Source of the DNA: Candidatus Mediterraneibacter colneyensis
GTDB lineage: Bacteria > Bacillota > Clostridia > Lachnospirales > Lachnospiraceae
NCBI GenBank assembly: GCA_019114745.1
Contig: DXEY01000071.1
Coordinates: forward strand, 1 to 15,683
Direction of reading: 5' to 3'
Length of the DNA stretch: 15,683 nucleotides
Positions within the stretch are counted from its first letter, which is position 1, and each line of letters opens with the position of its first letter. Of the stretch, positions 7,156-14,834 are shown piece by piece. The translations under genes were made by a program, and so were the position numbers. The notes below the pieces were generated by a model. The model searched no databases and had not been told where the DNA came from. It saw only the letters and a list, made by a program, of their open reading frames with translations.

Positions 7156-8601
7156 TTATTCTTTTTGAAGTGTCCCAATATAATAGAATCCTCTGCACTC
7201 TTTCAGGTATACCCGGAAGAACTTACCGATCATCGAGGCGTCCCCGGGAAAGTGGACAAGAAGATTATTGCTGAGCCGTCCGGTCACCAGGCTCTCATCG
7301 TGATCATTGACAGACTCAACCAGCGCCGTCTGGACAGTCCCTGTGTGTACCGCACACCGCTCTGCCGATATCTCCTGCACCTCGCTCAGCAGTCTGTTAA
7401 ACCGGTCTTTTACGATCTCATCCGGCACCTGGTCTTCCATTACGGCAGCAGGCGTCCCGGTACGTTTGGAATAGATAAACGTAAAGGCGCTGTCATAGCG
7501 GACTTTGCGCACTACATCGAGAGTTTCCTGGAAGTCTTCCTCCGTCTCGCCCGGAAACCCCACGATAATATCTGTAGTCAGGGAAATGTCCGGCACTGCC
7601 TTTTTGATCCTGCCGACCAGGTCAAGATATCCTTCCTTTGTGTAGCGGCGGTTCATCTTCTCTAAGATCCTTGTGCTTCCGGACTGCACCGGGAGATGGA
7701 GATGCCGGCAGATCTTTTCTGACTCTGCCATCACTTCGATCAGCTCATCGGAGAGATCTTTCGGATGGGATGTCATAAAACGGATACGCTCGATCCCATC
7801 GATCTTCTCGATCCTGCGCAGAAGCTGCGCGAAAGTGACCGGATGCTCCAGAGTCTTTCCGTAAGAATTGACATTCTGCCCAAGCAGCATCACTTCTGTT
7901 ACGCCGTCGGCAGCAAGGCGTTCGATCTCACGTATGATCGCTTCCGGTTCGCGGCTTCTCTCTCTCCCCCGGACATAGGGAACAATACAGTAACTGCAGA
8001 AATTATTACAGCCAAACATAATATTGACGCCGGATTTAAACGGATATTTTCTCTCACTCGGAAGATCCTCCACGATCTTGTCCGTATCCTTCCAGATATC
8101 GATCACCGTGCGCCCGGACTCCATGCGCGTTGCCAGAAGCTCAGCGAATTTGTAGATATTATGCGTCCCGAAGATCAGGTCTACAAAATGATAGCTTTTC
8201 TTCAGCTTCTCAACGACCTCCGGCTCCTGCATCATACAGCCGCACAGGGCAATCATCATATGCGGATTTTTCTTCTTGATCCTTCCCAGCTGACCCAGCC
8301 GCCCGTAGACTCTCTGGTTTGCATTTTCACGCACGGTACATGTATTGTAGATGACAAAATCCGCTTTCTCTTCCTCAGGTTCTTCCACGTATCCGATCCG
8401 TTCGAGAATACCTGTCAGTTTTTCCGAATCCCTGGCGTTCATCTGGCATCCGAATGTTGTGACACAAAAAGTCAGCGGCCGGCCGGCCGCCTCACACATC
8501 TTATCTAAATATCTTCCCGCCTTTTCTATGTAATAATACTGGCGCTCCGGCTCCTGTACCGGTGCCTCATCCATAAAGGCATTGATCCTGTTCTCATTCA
8601 T
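7156..8601 (-). CDS. miaB: tRNA-2-methylthio-N6-dimethylallyladenosine synthase MiaB
   Basis: MiaB is a radical-SAM methylthiotransferase that adds the 2-methylthio group to i6A37 of tRNAs reading UNN codons. The 481-residue protein shows the UPF0004 domain with three cluster cysteines, Cys52 (FGCQMN), Cys88 (NTCTV) and Cys122 (CGCM). The radical-SAM site CNNFCSYC follows with Cys198, Cys202 and Cys205. Further on are VMLLGQNVNSYG, LHLPVQSGS, RRYTKEGYL and TDIIVGFPGETEEDF, and a C-terminal TRAM domain. These features separate it from the MtaB and RimO relatives. An extension of about 40 residues precedes the first domain, as is common in Clostridia. It is the last gene of the housekeeping unit; the next operon starts 49 bases later (48 bases between). 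Confidence 0.97.
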   Translation of the reverse strand: MNENRINAFMDEAPVQEPERQYYYIEKAGRYLDKMCEAAGRPLTFCVTTFGCQMNARDSEKLTGILERIGYVEEPEEEKADFVIYNTCTVRENANQRVYGRLGQLGRIKKKNPHMMIALCGCMMQEPEVVEKLKKSYHFVDLIFGTHNIYKFAELLATRMESGRTVIDIWKDTDKIVEDLPSERKYPFKSGVNIMFGCNNFCSYCIVPYVRGRERSREPEAIIREIERLAADGVTEVMLLGQNVNSYGKTLEHPVTFAQLLRRIEKIDGIERIRFMTSHPKDLSDELIEVMAESEKICRHLHLPVQSGSTRILEKMNRRYTKEGYLDLVGRIKKAVPDISLTTDIIVGFPGETEEDFQETLDVVRKVRYDSAFTFIYSKRTGTPAAVMEDQVPDEIVKDRFNRLLSEVQEISAERCAVHTGTVQTALVESVNDHDESLVTGRLSNNLLVHFPGDASMIGKFFRVYLKECRGFYYIGTLQKE

Positions 8602-8780
8602 ACAAACTGATTCCTTCCCGCATCATATGCATAGTCGATCATTCCAAGCCTGTCGGTAAGCTCTCCCCTGTCGATCTCCATATCGTCGCAGAGGGCCTCA
8701 AGCGTCGGATAGTGATCCCGCAGCTTCGTATTGATCACACTGAGCAGGATCACAGGATCCTGGGGCAGTCCGGTGTACAT
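8598..8780 (-). CDS. DUF4250 domain protein
   Basis: This 60-residue soluble protein matches the DUF4250 family known from Clostridia: LPQDPVILLSVINTKLRD at the start, YPTLEALCDDMEIDR in the middle, and IDYAYDAGRNQF at the end. Function is unknown. The small size and helix-turn-helix-like spacing of LEALCDDMEIDRGELTDRL raise the possibility of a nucleic-acid-binding role, which is only a guess. AAGGAG stands about eight bases upstream of the ATG. The gene is wedged between two others, overlapping the cyclo-ligase by 31 bases and miaB by four bases (ATGA), so it is probably co-translated with MiaB. Confidence 0.85.
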   Translation of the reverse strand: MYTGLPQDPVILLSVINTKLRDHYPTLEALCDDMEIDRGELTDRLGMIDYAYDAGRNQFV

Positions 8781-9346
8781 GTGATCATCTCCTTTTCCGT
8801 AAATATAAACTCCACAGATACATCCTGTTCATCTGTGGGGATCGATTCAGCGAGCTGAATCGCATATGCCGGCGCGATCCGCCTGCATTGCCGGTTTTCT
8901 TTCAGATAGGCGTCATAGTAGCCTCCTCCGTATCCGATCCTGGCGCCGTTCCGGTCAAATGCGACGCCCGGCATGACCATAAGCGCATCCGCTGACGGTG
9001 ACGGAGCCTTAGGGCACCACGGCCCGGGCTCGGGGATTCCCATGAATCCCGGCTGTAAGTCCGCCCGGCTCTTAATAAAATAGAAATCCATCGTATGCCT
9101 GCCCCGGACTCTCGGCGCAGCCACCCGCTTCCCGTCCATCAGAGCAGAGGTTATCAAAGACGCGGTATCTACTTCTCCCTTCACAGAGATATAGGTATAG
9201 ATACAGCGCGCCTCCCGGTACAGCGGACTTGCCAGCAGCCTCTCTGCGATCTGTCTCTGCGCGGCAGCCCTCTCCTCTGATGACATGCTTTCTCTTTTTT
9301 TCAGAAATTCTTTTCTAATTTTCTTTTTTCTTTCCGTATTTTTCAC
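8750..9346 (-). CDS. 5-formyltetrahydrofolate cyclo-ligase
   Basis: The enzyme converts 5-formyl-THF to 5,10-methenyl-THF at the cost of ATP, returning a storage or inhibitory folate to the one-carbon pool in the cytoplasm. The 198-residue product has the family layout: a basic N-terminal helix (IRKEFLKKRESM), YTYISVKGEVDT, the GIPEP loop (103-107), MVMPGVAFDRNGARIGYGGG, and the GYGGGYYD signature (138-145). The most upstream start is GTG at 9346, with an in-frame TGA three codons before it. No Shine-Dalgarno site is obvious there, so translation may depend on coupling to the DUF896 gene that overlaps it. The 3' end overlaps the DUF4250 gene by 31 bases. Confidence 0.92.
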   Translation of the reverse strand: MKNTERKKKIRKEFLKKRESMSSEERAAAQRQIAERLLASPLYREARCIYTYISVKGEVDTASLITSALMDGKRVAAPRVRGRHTMDFYFIKSRADLQPGFMGIPEPGPWCPKAPSPSADALMVMPGVAFDRNGARIGYGGGYYDAYLKENRQCRRIAPAYAIQLAESIPTDEQDVSVEFIFTEKEMITCTPDCPRIL

Positions 9347-9536
9347 CGAGATTCACGACCGTTCCATCTTTTTCTTCAACATCTATATTGTTGAGCTGCG
9401 AGAGCAGGTTGCCTTTTACCGCCTCGATATACTCTCTTCTCAGGATCTTCTGTTCCTTCTTTTCCGCTTCTGTCAGCCCCTCGGCTTTCGACTTGCGGTA
9501 TAGCTCATTGATCCTTTGTATCTTCTGATTATCCAT
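9315..9536 (-). CDS. DUF896 (YnzC-family) small cytoplasmic protein
   Basis: This is a 73-residue soluble protein of the DUF896 family, whose Bacillus members include YnzC and YozC; its function is unknown. It has the family two-helix core, with INELYRKSKAEGLTEAEKKEQ followed by LRREYIEAVKGNLLSQLNNI, and a lysine-rich tail. The ATG at 9536 is chosen over the in-frame ATG ten codons upstream because GGAAAGG lies about seven bases before it and the family starts at this point. The C-terminal codons overlap the 5' end of the formyl-THF cyclo-ligase gene by 32 bases. B. subtilis ynzC belongs to an SOS operon, but no LexA-type box is visible here. Confidence 0.88.
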   Translation of the reverse strand: MDNQKIQRINELYRKSKAEGLTEAEKKEQKILRREYIEAVKGNLLSQLNNIDVEEKDGTVVNLGEKYGKKKEN

Positions 9537-9580
9537 CTGTATCCCTTTCCTGTCATCTGATTCCATTTACATCGGAGTGT

Positions 9581-9609
9581 ATTATACACTATTTGCCTGT
9601 GTTCGTCCA
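9581..9609 (-). promoter_or_regulatory. Putative sigma-A promoter for the DUF896-miaB operon
   Basis: Minus-strand TGGACG (9609-9604), a 17-base spacer, then a perfect TATAAT (9586-9581) stand about 45 bases before the DUF896 start codon. The -10 box sits in the centre of an inverted repeat, GTGTAT-A-ATACAC. No terminator is visible between the preceding BofC-like gene and this promoter, so some read-through from upstream is likely. Confidence 0.65.
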
Positions 9610-9638
9610 GACATGGGGTCAAAGGACGGATTCTGCGG

Positions 9639-10013
9639 TCAGCTCGAATAATTCTCGAGAAATCCATAGAGTTCCTCCGCACCGGAAATGTATTTTCCGG
9701 CGGATATTTCCTGCTGAACCTCATCCGGAAGATCCGTGAGCGGAATTTCCGTGAACTCATATACCGTTGTACGGTCGCTCAGGTAAACTACCACAAATCC
9801 CTGAAGTTCACATAAATAATAACCGTCCTCTTCCTCACCGGTATTTTCTACTTTCTCCACATCTGTCTCGATACTCTGAGCGTCTGCACTTTTGTCATCA
9901 AGGGCAGATTGTTTTTCCATCGTCTGTTCATAGGTCATCTGGTAACCCGCAGACAGAAGAAGTCCAAATACCAGAAATACAGCAAAAAAGCCAATCACGT
10001 ATTTCGTTCTCAT
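9639..10013 (-). CDS. Membrane-anchored protein with BofC C-terminal-like domain
   Basis: This is a 124-residue protein with one N-terminal hydrophobic segment (about residues 6-23), an acidic low-complexity linker (about 35-62), and a C-terminal domain beginning GYYLCELQGFVVVYLSDRTT. That domain resembles the BofC C-terminal domain: an aromatic pair, VVYLSD, VYEFTEI and then LPDEVQQEI. BofC of Bacillus restrains SpoIVB signalling across the forespore membranes, whereas this protein lacks room for the BofC N-terminal domain and is anchored rather than secreted. Its role is therefore inferred only loosely as extracytoplasmic, perhaps sporulation-related. The ATG at 10013 is preferred, with GGAAG just upstream; an in-frame GTG at 10022 would add three residues. 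The gene follows the flippase by about 50 bases. Confidence 0.6.
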   Translation of the reverse strand: MRTKYVIGFFAVFLVFGLLLSAGYQMTYEQTMEKQSALDDKSADAQSIETDVEKVENTGEEEDGYYLCELQGFVVVYLSDRTTVYEFTEIPLTDLPDEVQQEISAGKYISGAEELYGFLENYSS

Positions 10014-10063
10014 TACTTCCACATCCTTTTTGCATACAGTATTGGCTTTTTTACATATTTTAT

Positions 10064-11752
10064 TCAGTCACTGCTCTCCTCAGGCATCAGATGCAGCCTG
10101 CGGCTTGCTCTGAGCAGCCTTGCTCCCATCGGCAGAGCCAGCATGTCTTCCTCGGAAAGCGTCCCCATCTTAAGGATCAGTATGACATAGATGATGATGG
10201 CGACCACAATTGCCGTCACTGTCGGTATCACTCTTCCACCGATCAGTGTATCCAGTCCCCAATGTATCAGGAATGTAATAACGCCCATAATAGCGGAGGC
10301 GATCAGCGGCTTAATAAAGAGATGGCCGAAATTCATTTTAAACCCGCACACTTTGCGTATCTTGCGCTGATTCAGATAACACATCGTAAGAGCAAAGACA
10401 ATATTACTTGCCGGCAGCGCGTAAACATTCATGCGGAACACAACGAGCATAACCACAAATACAGCCAGATGGACCACAAGTGCAATGGCAGCATGCTTCG
10501 CGGGGCTTGACATATAGTTCAGGCCGTGAAGCACAGAATTTGTAATAGATGCCCAGCCATACAGAACGATCACAACAGCTCCGAGCATAAGCAGGTTCGC
10601 AGGAGTTGCGCTCGGATCATTATAGAGCAGCACCATGAGCGGCGACGCCAGAACAAGAAAGCCGACGCAGCTCGGGATTGTCAGGATCGTTGTCAGTCGG
10701 AGAATCTGATCGATCTGGTAATGCACTTTTTTCCTCTGCTTCGTCATAACCACCATCGTCAGGCTCGGCACAAGGGAGGTGCAGAGCGCGTTCGGTATCG
10801 CCATCGGAACATTGATCAGCGGATCATATTTTCCGGTATAAATACCCTGAAGCGCTATGTATTCACTCTCCGCATACCCCTGGGCGTCCATCACATGGTT
10901 GAACACTGTCAGGTCGATGATCTGATTGATATTATAGATCGCCGTGCTGAACACGACCGGAACGGCGGTAAGGAGCAGGACTTTTAATATATGGGAGTAA
11001 GTCTCTGTCTTTTTCGTCCGGTCATGTCTGAGCCGTTTTCTGATTCCTCCCCGGAACATCCACAGCACAAAAAGCAGAAATATGAGACCGGTCAGTGCAC
11101 CCGTAACCGTACCCAGAGTTCCTCCCGCCGCTCCGTAAGCCGGACCCAGGAGGTCTTCCCCGGTCTCATTTCCAAGACGGGTCCCCATACCGAAGAGGAC
11201 ACTGGCGCCCGCAATGCTGACTACCGCGTTGACAATCTGCTCAATAACCTGTGACACCGCAGTAGGTATCATTGTACCCAGACCCTGAAAATATCCGCGC
11301 AGCACCGCCATGACTGCCACTATGAACAGCCCGGGAGCAAGAACTTTCAGGGCATAGACACTGAGAGGAGCTTTCATCATATGTTCAGAAATGACGCCTG
11401 CTCCAAAGAAAATCGTCACAGCGATCACAAGTCCGACAACTGATGCAAATACAAGAGAACCAACAAAGGCACGGAACGCGTTTTTCTGCTGGTTCAGCGC
11501 TCTCCTGGCAGATACAAGCTTGGATACCGCCGTCGGAAGACTGAGCGAAGAAAGCATAAGAGCAAACGCGTATACCTGATAGGCATACCCGTAATAACCG
11601 TTTCCTTCATCTCTGAGGATATTGGTCAGCGGGATCCGGTAGACAACACCGATGATCTTTGAGATCATCGCCGCCGCCGCGAGGATCGACCCCTGTACGA
11701 TATAGTCGCCTCCCGCTGATTTTCTTTTTCTGTTCCTTTGTGTCTCTGACAT
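10064..11752 (-). CDS. SpoVB/MurJ-like polysaccharide flippase (MOP superfamily)
   Basis: This is a 562-residue integral membrane protein of the MATE/MOP polysaccharide-transporter class. Its relatives flip lipid-linked sugars; SpoVB of Bacillus acts in spore cortex peptidoglycan synthesis. The sequence shows the SpoVB-type start, with a basic head followed by GDYIVQGSILAAAAMISKII and VVYRIPLTNILRDEGNGYYG. About 14 hydrophobic segments follow, including VLAPGLFIVAVMAVLRGYFQ with the GYFQGLG motif. Charged loops are short and the tail is soluble. An AAGGAGG lies six bases before the ATG. The gene begins 31 bases after ybeY with no terminator between them. Its position between ybeY and a BofC-like gene suggests a sporulation role, but a general MurJ-like or exopolysaccharide role is not excluded. 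Confidence 0.82.
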   Translation of the reverse strand: MSETQRNRKRKSAGGDYIVQGSILAAAAMISKIIGVVYRIPLTNILRDEGNGYYGYAYQVYAFALMLSSLSLPTAVSKLVSARRALNQQKNAFRAFVGSLVFASVVGLVIAVTIFFGAGVISEHMMKAPLSVYALKVLAPGLFIVAVMAVLRGYFQGLGTMIPTAVSQVIEQIVNAVVSIAGASVLFGMGTRLGNETGEDLLGPAYGAAGGTLGTVTGALTGLIFLLFVLWMFRGGIRKRLRHDRTKKTETYSHILKVLLLTAVPVVFSTAIYNINQIIDLTVFNHVMDAQGYAESEYIALQGIYTGKYDPLINVPMAIPNALCTSLVPSLTMVVMTKQRKKVHYQIDQILRLTTILTIPSCVGFLVLASPLMVLLYNDPSATPANLLMLGAVVIVLYGWASITNSVLHGLNYMSSPAKHAAIALVVHLAVFVVMLVVFRMNVYALPASNIVFALTMCYLNQRKIRKVCGFKMNFGHLFIKPLIASAIMGVITFLIHWGLDTLIGGRVIPTVTAIVVAIIIYVILILKMGTLSEEDMLALPMGARLLRASRRLHLMPEESSD

Positions 11753-11783
11753 GTAGTTCCTCCTTGTATCGTATCAGGCGCCG

Positions 11784-12281
11784 CTATCGCAGGATCTGCA
11801 CCCGTTCCATGATGTCTCGCTGCTTCTGTTCCATGACCCTGCGTTCCTCCTCTTCCATATGGTCATATCCGAAAAGGTGGAGCATACTGTGTGCGATCAG
11901 GAAGGCATACTCTCTCCTCGGAGAGTGGCCGTACTCCTCAGCCTGTGCCAGCACCCTGTCCACAGAGATCACGATATCGCCGAGCAGCAGTTCCCCTGAC
12001 TCCGGGTCAAACAGCTCCCCGCATGTTTCATCGAATGTTGAGAAATCCCCTGCTTCCTCAAACTCCAGCATAGGGAAGGACAATACGTCCGTCGGCCGGT
12101 CAATCCCCCTGTGCTCGCGGTTCAGCTCATGGATCTCATCATCATGGGTGAGCAGAAGATCCACTTCCGCCTCATAAGGGCATCCGATATAATCGAGCGC
12201 CGCATTTACGACCAGCCCGGCTGTCTCCCGTTCGTCAAACGGCAGGCATGTCTCTCCCTCTCTCTCAAAATACAGTGTCAT
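11784..12281 (-). CDS. ybeY: Endoribonuclease YbeY (rRNA maturation factor)
   Basis: YbeY is a zinc-dependent endoribonuclease involved in 16S rRNA 3'-end maturation and ribosome quality control. The 165-residue product carries the metal-binding signature HSMLHLFGYDH, with His131, His135 and His141, and the upstream family motifs LNREHRGIDRPTDVLSFP and LLGDIVIS. The residue after the first histidine is Ser where family members more often have Gly; this is a mild variation that leaves the ligands intact. AGGAGG stands eight bases before the ATG, and the start overlaps the phoH stop by four bases. In many Clostridia dgkA, cdd and era follow this gene, but here a flippase gene follows instead, so the local operon has been rearranged relative to that order. 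Confidence 0.95.
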   Translation of the reverse strand: MTLYFEREGETCLPFDERETAGLVVNAALDYIGCPYEAEVDLLLTHDDEIHELNREHRGIDRPTDVLSFPMLEFEEAGDFSTFDETCGELFDPESGELLLGDIVISVDRVLAQAEEYGHSPRREYAFLIAHSMLHLFGYDHMEEEERRVMEQKQRDIMERVQILR

Positions 12282-13273
12282 GATCTCTTCCTCCTGCTGT
12301 TCCTTGTCTTAGCAGTACTTTTCTTTTCATATTCTTCATAAGCCTTGACAATCTTCTGCACCAGCGGATGGCGCACCACATCTTTACTCGTCAGGGTACA
12401 GATGCTGATCCCCTCCAGATCTTTCACGACTTTGACTGCCACGTCCAGCCCGGATACCGCGCCGGCAGGCAGATCCTTCTGGGTGGAATCCCCGGTGATC
12501 ACCACTTTGGATCCGAAGCCGATCCTTGTAAGAAACATTTTCATCTGTGCCGGAGTCGTATTCTGCGCCTCATCCAGAATAATAAATGCATTGTCAAGCG
12601 TCCGCCCGCGCATGTACGCAAGCGGAGCCACTTCGATCAGACCTTTTTCTGAATTTCTGACAAAGCTCTCAGCGCCCATGATCTGGTACAGCGCGTCATA
12701 GAGAGGACGCAGATAGGGATCGATCTTGCTCTGCAGGTCGCCGGGCAGGAATCCCAGTTTTTCTCCCGCTTCGATGGCCGGCCTGGTCAGGATAATGCGG
12801 CTCACTTCATTTCTTTTGAACGCAGTGATCGCCATCGCCATGGCAAGATAGGTCTTACCGGTTCCGGCAGGTCCCAGACCGAATGTGATCATCCCGTTTC
12901 GGATCGCATCCACATATTTCTTCTGTCCCAGAGTCTTTGGCTTGATCGGCTTGCCCTGAAGGGTATGACAGATCAGCTCTTTATCAATCTCAACGATCCC
13001 TTCTTCCTGATCTTCAAATACAAGCGAGATCGCATAATCAACATTCTGTTCCGTGATCGTATTTCCCCGCTTTGACAGTTCTGTAAGCTGTGTGAGCACC
13101 CGATGCGCTTTTTCTGCTGCGCTCTCCTCTCCCACGATCTTTGTATTCCCGTCACGCGCGATCAGTGTCACGTGGAAGGTTCTCTCTATTTTTTTTGCAT
13201 ATGTGTCAAACTGCCCGAACACATTAGCTTCATGTTCAGCCGGTATCTCAATCATCAGTTCCGACAGGCTCAT
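12278..13273 (-). CDS. phoH: PhoH-family P-loop ATPase
   Basis: This is a cytoplasmic PhoH-like ATPase of 331 residues, often linked to RNA metabolism because of its constant pairing with the rRNA-processing enzyme YbeY. The N-terminal 100 residues form the KH-like accessory region of the PhoH/PhoL group. The ATPase domain follows with Walker A GPAGTGKT (134-141), the RPAIEAGEKLGFLPGD block (164-179), AYMRGRTLDNAFIILDEAQN carrying Walker B and DEAQN (219-238), and TGDSTQKDLP. A lysine/arginine-rich tail closes the protein. The ATG at 13273 has AAAGGA nine bases upstream and lies inside the end of yqfD. The stop overlaps the ybeY start in ATGA. The physiological substrate is unknown. Confidence 0.93.
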   Translation of the reverse strand: MSLSELMIEIPAEHEANVFGQFDTYAKKIERTFHVTLIARDGNTKIVGEESAAEKAHRVLTQLTELSKRGNTITEQNVDYAISLVFEDQEEGIVEIDKELICHTLQGKPIKPKTLGQKKYVDAIRNGMITFGLGPAGTGKTYLAMAMAITAFKRNEVSRIILTRPAIEAGEKLGFLPGDLQSKIDPYLRPLYDALYQIMGAESFVRNSEKGLIEVAPLAYMRGRTLDNAFIILDEAQNTTPAQMKMFLTRIGFGSKVVITGDSTQKDLPAGAVSGLDVAVKVVKDLEGISICTLTSKDVVRHPLVQKIVKAYEEYEKKSTAKTRNSRRKRS

Positions 13274-14504
13274 CCGTTTCTTTCCTTTCGATGGTCAGTA
13301 TTTCTGTGTCCGCTTCTTCGGCTATACTTTCATTCAGGTACACAGTTCCTGATGCCGATGCCTGATCCGCAGACAGACTTATTGTAACATTATTTTCCCG
13401 GATTTGAACACCTTTTTGTTCCAAATCTTCACAAAACCTCTGAAAATTTCCACTTAAAAGTTCCCGTATTTCTTCTTTTGAATACGTTTTTTCTTCAAAG
13501 GTATATGACCTGGCTGTTTCCAGCCCCCATGAGACCGGAAGATAAAAATTCTCTCCGGCTTTGAGGCATCTCTCAATCCCCGAAAGCTCACTGTACTCAT
13601 ATTTGTTTTCCGTGCTTCCGACAGATAATGTCAGATCCCCAAGCCTCAGATATGGCTTATACTTTACCCGTCCGTCGTAGACCTTATCCTGATAAGCCAG
13701 CGGGATCGTATCTTCGTACAAAAGCTGAGTATCTGCAAACACATCAGCATCAGAATGCCGGTATTGATAGCCGACAACCTCCCCGCTGTCATCCACCACA
13801 TCCACTCTCCCGAGCACAAGGATATCCCCTTTTTTCACCTGATCGCCCACATGCACCTGGGGGATCCCCGAACGGGTCACGATACTTGTGATCGTCCCGT
13901 CAGAGGCGGCAACCAGATCGACCGGCTTCTCGTCCTCCGGCGATCCGGCGTCATCCTGAGGGTAAGTGTCCTCATTTTCCTTGACCTGGATCTTCAGCCT
14001 GCTCCCGTCAATGGATGCGGACACCCAAACGATATCATTATATTCTCTCCGAATGCTTTTGACAATACCCGGGCAGTCCACCCTGCTTTTCAGCATGAAC
14101 GGGGAGACTCCTTCCTCTTTAAGATACTCTGCCAGCGTTTCATCCGGCCACTTTTCATTTCCCTCAAAATGAATATCCCATATAAACATTGAGTAGGCTT
14201 TCAGAAGTACGGTGCACAGAAAAAGCCCGATAAAAAACAATTTTCTTTTCCTGTATCGAAAAAGAAAAAACGGGAAACCTGACCTCCCGGTGAGCACCAC
14301 TTTTGTGTGCGTTTTCTTTGCCAGCGGCCTGATCTTCCGGAAATCGCGGACAGACAGATACATTTCATAGCCTTTCCGGGATGGCGCCAGCCCCCAGATA
14401 TAGATCTGATGATACGAACACATATTTAAAAAACGTTCCGGAGAATATCCTTCCACACGGATCCTGACATATCCTTTCAGATAGCGGAGCAATGAGCGGA
14501 TCAT
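13248..14504 (-). CDS. yqfD: Sporulation protein YqfD
   Basis: YqfD is a membrane protein of the mother cell needed for efficient sporulation in Bacillus; its molecular function is not settled. The 418-residue product has a cytoplasmic N-terminal region of about 85 residues with FLNMCSYHQIYIWGL-like family sequence. One hydrophobic segment follows at about 87-108, preceded by a basic RYRKRK cluster. The rest is a large soluble part with a POTRA-like beginning (IHFEGNEKWPDETLAEYL) and a short hammerhead-like GDQVKKGDILV motif at 220-230, which resembles membrane-fusion or lipoyl-type domains. The start overlaps the yqfC stop by four bases and the end overlaps phoH by 26 bases, so the three genes are probably translated as a coupled set. 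Confidence 0.9.
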   Translation of the reverse strand: MIRSLLRYLKGYVRIRVEGYSPERFLNMCSYHQIYIWGLAPSRKGYEMYLSVRDFRKIRPLAKKTHTKVVLTGRSGFPFFLFRYRKRKLFFIGLFLCTVLLKAYSMFIWDIHFEGNEKWPDETLAEYLKEEGVSPFMLKSRVDCPGIVKSIRREYNDIVWVSASIDGSRLKIQVKENEDTYPQDDAGSPEDEKPVDLVAASDGTITSIVTRSGIPQVHVGDQVKKGDILVLGRVDVVDDSGEVVGYQYRHSDADVFADTQLLYEDTIPLAYQDKVYDGRVKYKPYLRLGDLTLSVGSTENKYEYSELSGIERCLKAGENFYLPVSWGLETARSYTFEEKTYSKEEIRELLSGNFQRFCEDLEQKGVQIRENNVTISLSADQASASGTVYLNESIAEEADTEILTIERKETDEPVGTDD

Positions 14505-14788
14505 GTTTCTTCCCTCCCGTCGGCGAACCGGATCATTTCGATCCTGCCGGTTATTTTCATCTCATCGCCTGTATAATACTTCACCTGAAGACCGCTGCCC
14601 GTCAGCCGGATCTGTCCCCCCTTTGTCTGCACACGCACAAGATTCTCCGTATATTCCATAATGCCCCTGTAGTTCCCGATGCATACTTCAAAGTTGCCAA
14701 GAGCGGTTACGACCGCCGCTTTCAGCGTCACATCCTTCGGCATACTTGCAGCCGAGGCAAGCCGTTCCCTTAACTGTTCTCTCTCCAT
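14501..14788 (-). CDS. yqfC: Sporulation protein YqfC
   Basis: This is a small sporulation protein of the YqfC/YabP family, which in Bacillus is made in the mother cell under sigma-E; its biochemical role is unclear. The 95-residue product has the family length and the family pattern MPKDV, then an IGNYRGIMEYTE-like strand pair, QTKGGQIRLTGSGLQVKYYT, and a DEMKITGRIE ending. The start is uncertain. The ATG at 14788 gives the usual family N-terminus (MEREQLRERL) but has no clear Shine-Dalgarno site. An in-frame ATG at 14803 adds five residues and has an AAAAGG only three bases upstream. The stop overlaps the yqfD start in an ATGA, indicating translational coupling. Confidence 0.88.
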   Translation of the reverse strand: MEREQLRERLASAASMPKDVTLKAAVVTALGNFEVCIGNYRGIMEYTENLVRVQTKGGQIRLTGSGLQVKYYTGDEMKITGRIEMIRFADGREET

Positions 14789-14834
14789 AAAAATGCCACA
14801 CATACGCCTTTTATAACCAGTATATGTGCGGCAT
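14788..14834 (-). terminator. Intrinsic terminator after pdp, interleaved with yqfC promoter
   Basis: Read on the minus strand, ATGCCGCACATA (14834-14823) pairs with TATGTGTGGCAT (14804-14793) in a 12-bp stem with one G-U pair and an 18-nt loop. A TTTTT tract follows at 14793-14789. The T-tract ends at the ATG taken here as the yqfC start. It lies 22 bases after the pdp stop codon, as expected for a rho-independent terminator. Its 5' arm overlaps the -10 box proposed for yqfC. Confidence 0.75.

Noticed and set aside
9537..9638. A LexA/SOS box in front of the DUF896 gene, by analogy to Bacillus ynzC
   Set aside because: The only resemblance is a single CGAAC half-site; no GTTCG partner stands at the right distance.
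10014..10063. A sigma-G or sigma-E promoter before the BofC-like gene
   Set aside because: A TGAATA-like -35 exists, but no -10 at a suitable distance matches either remembered consensus well enough.
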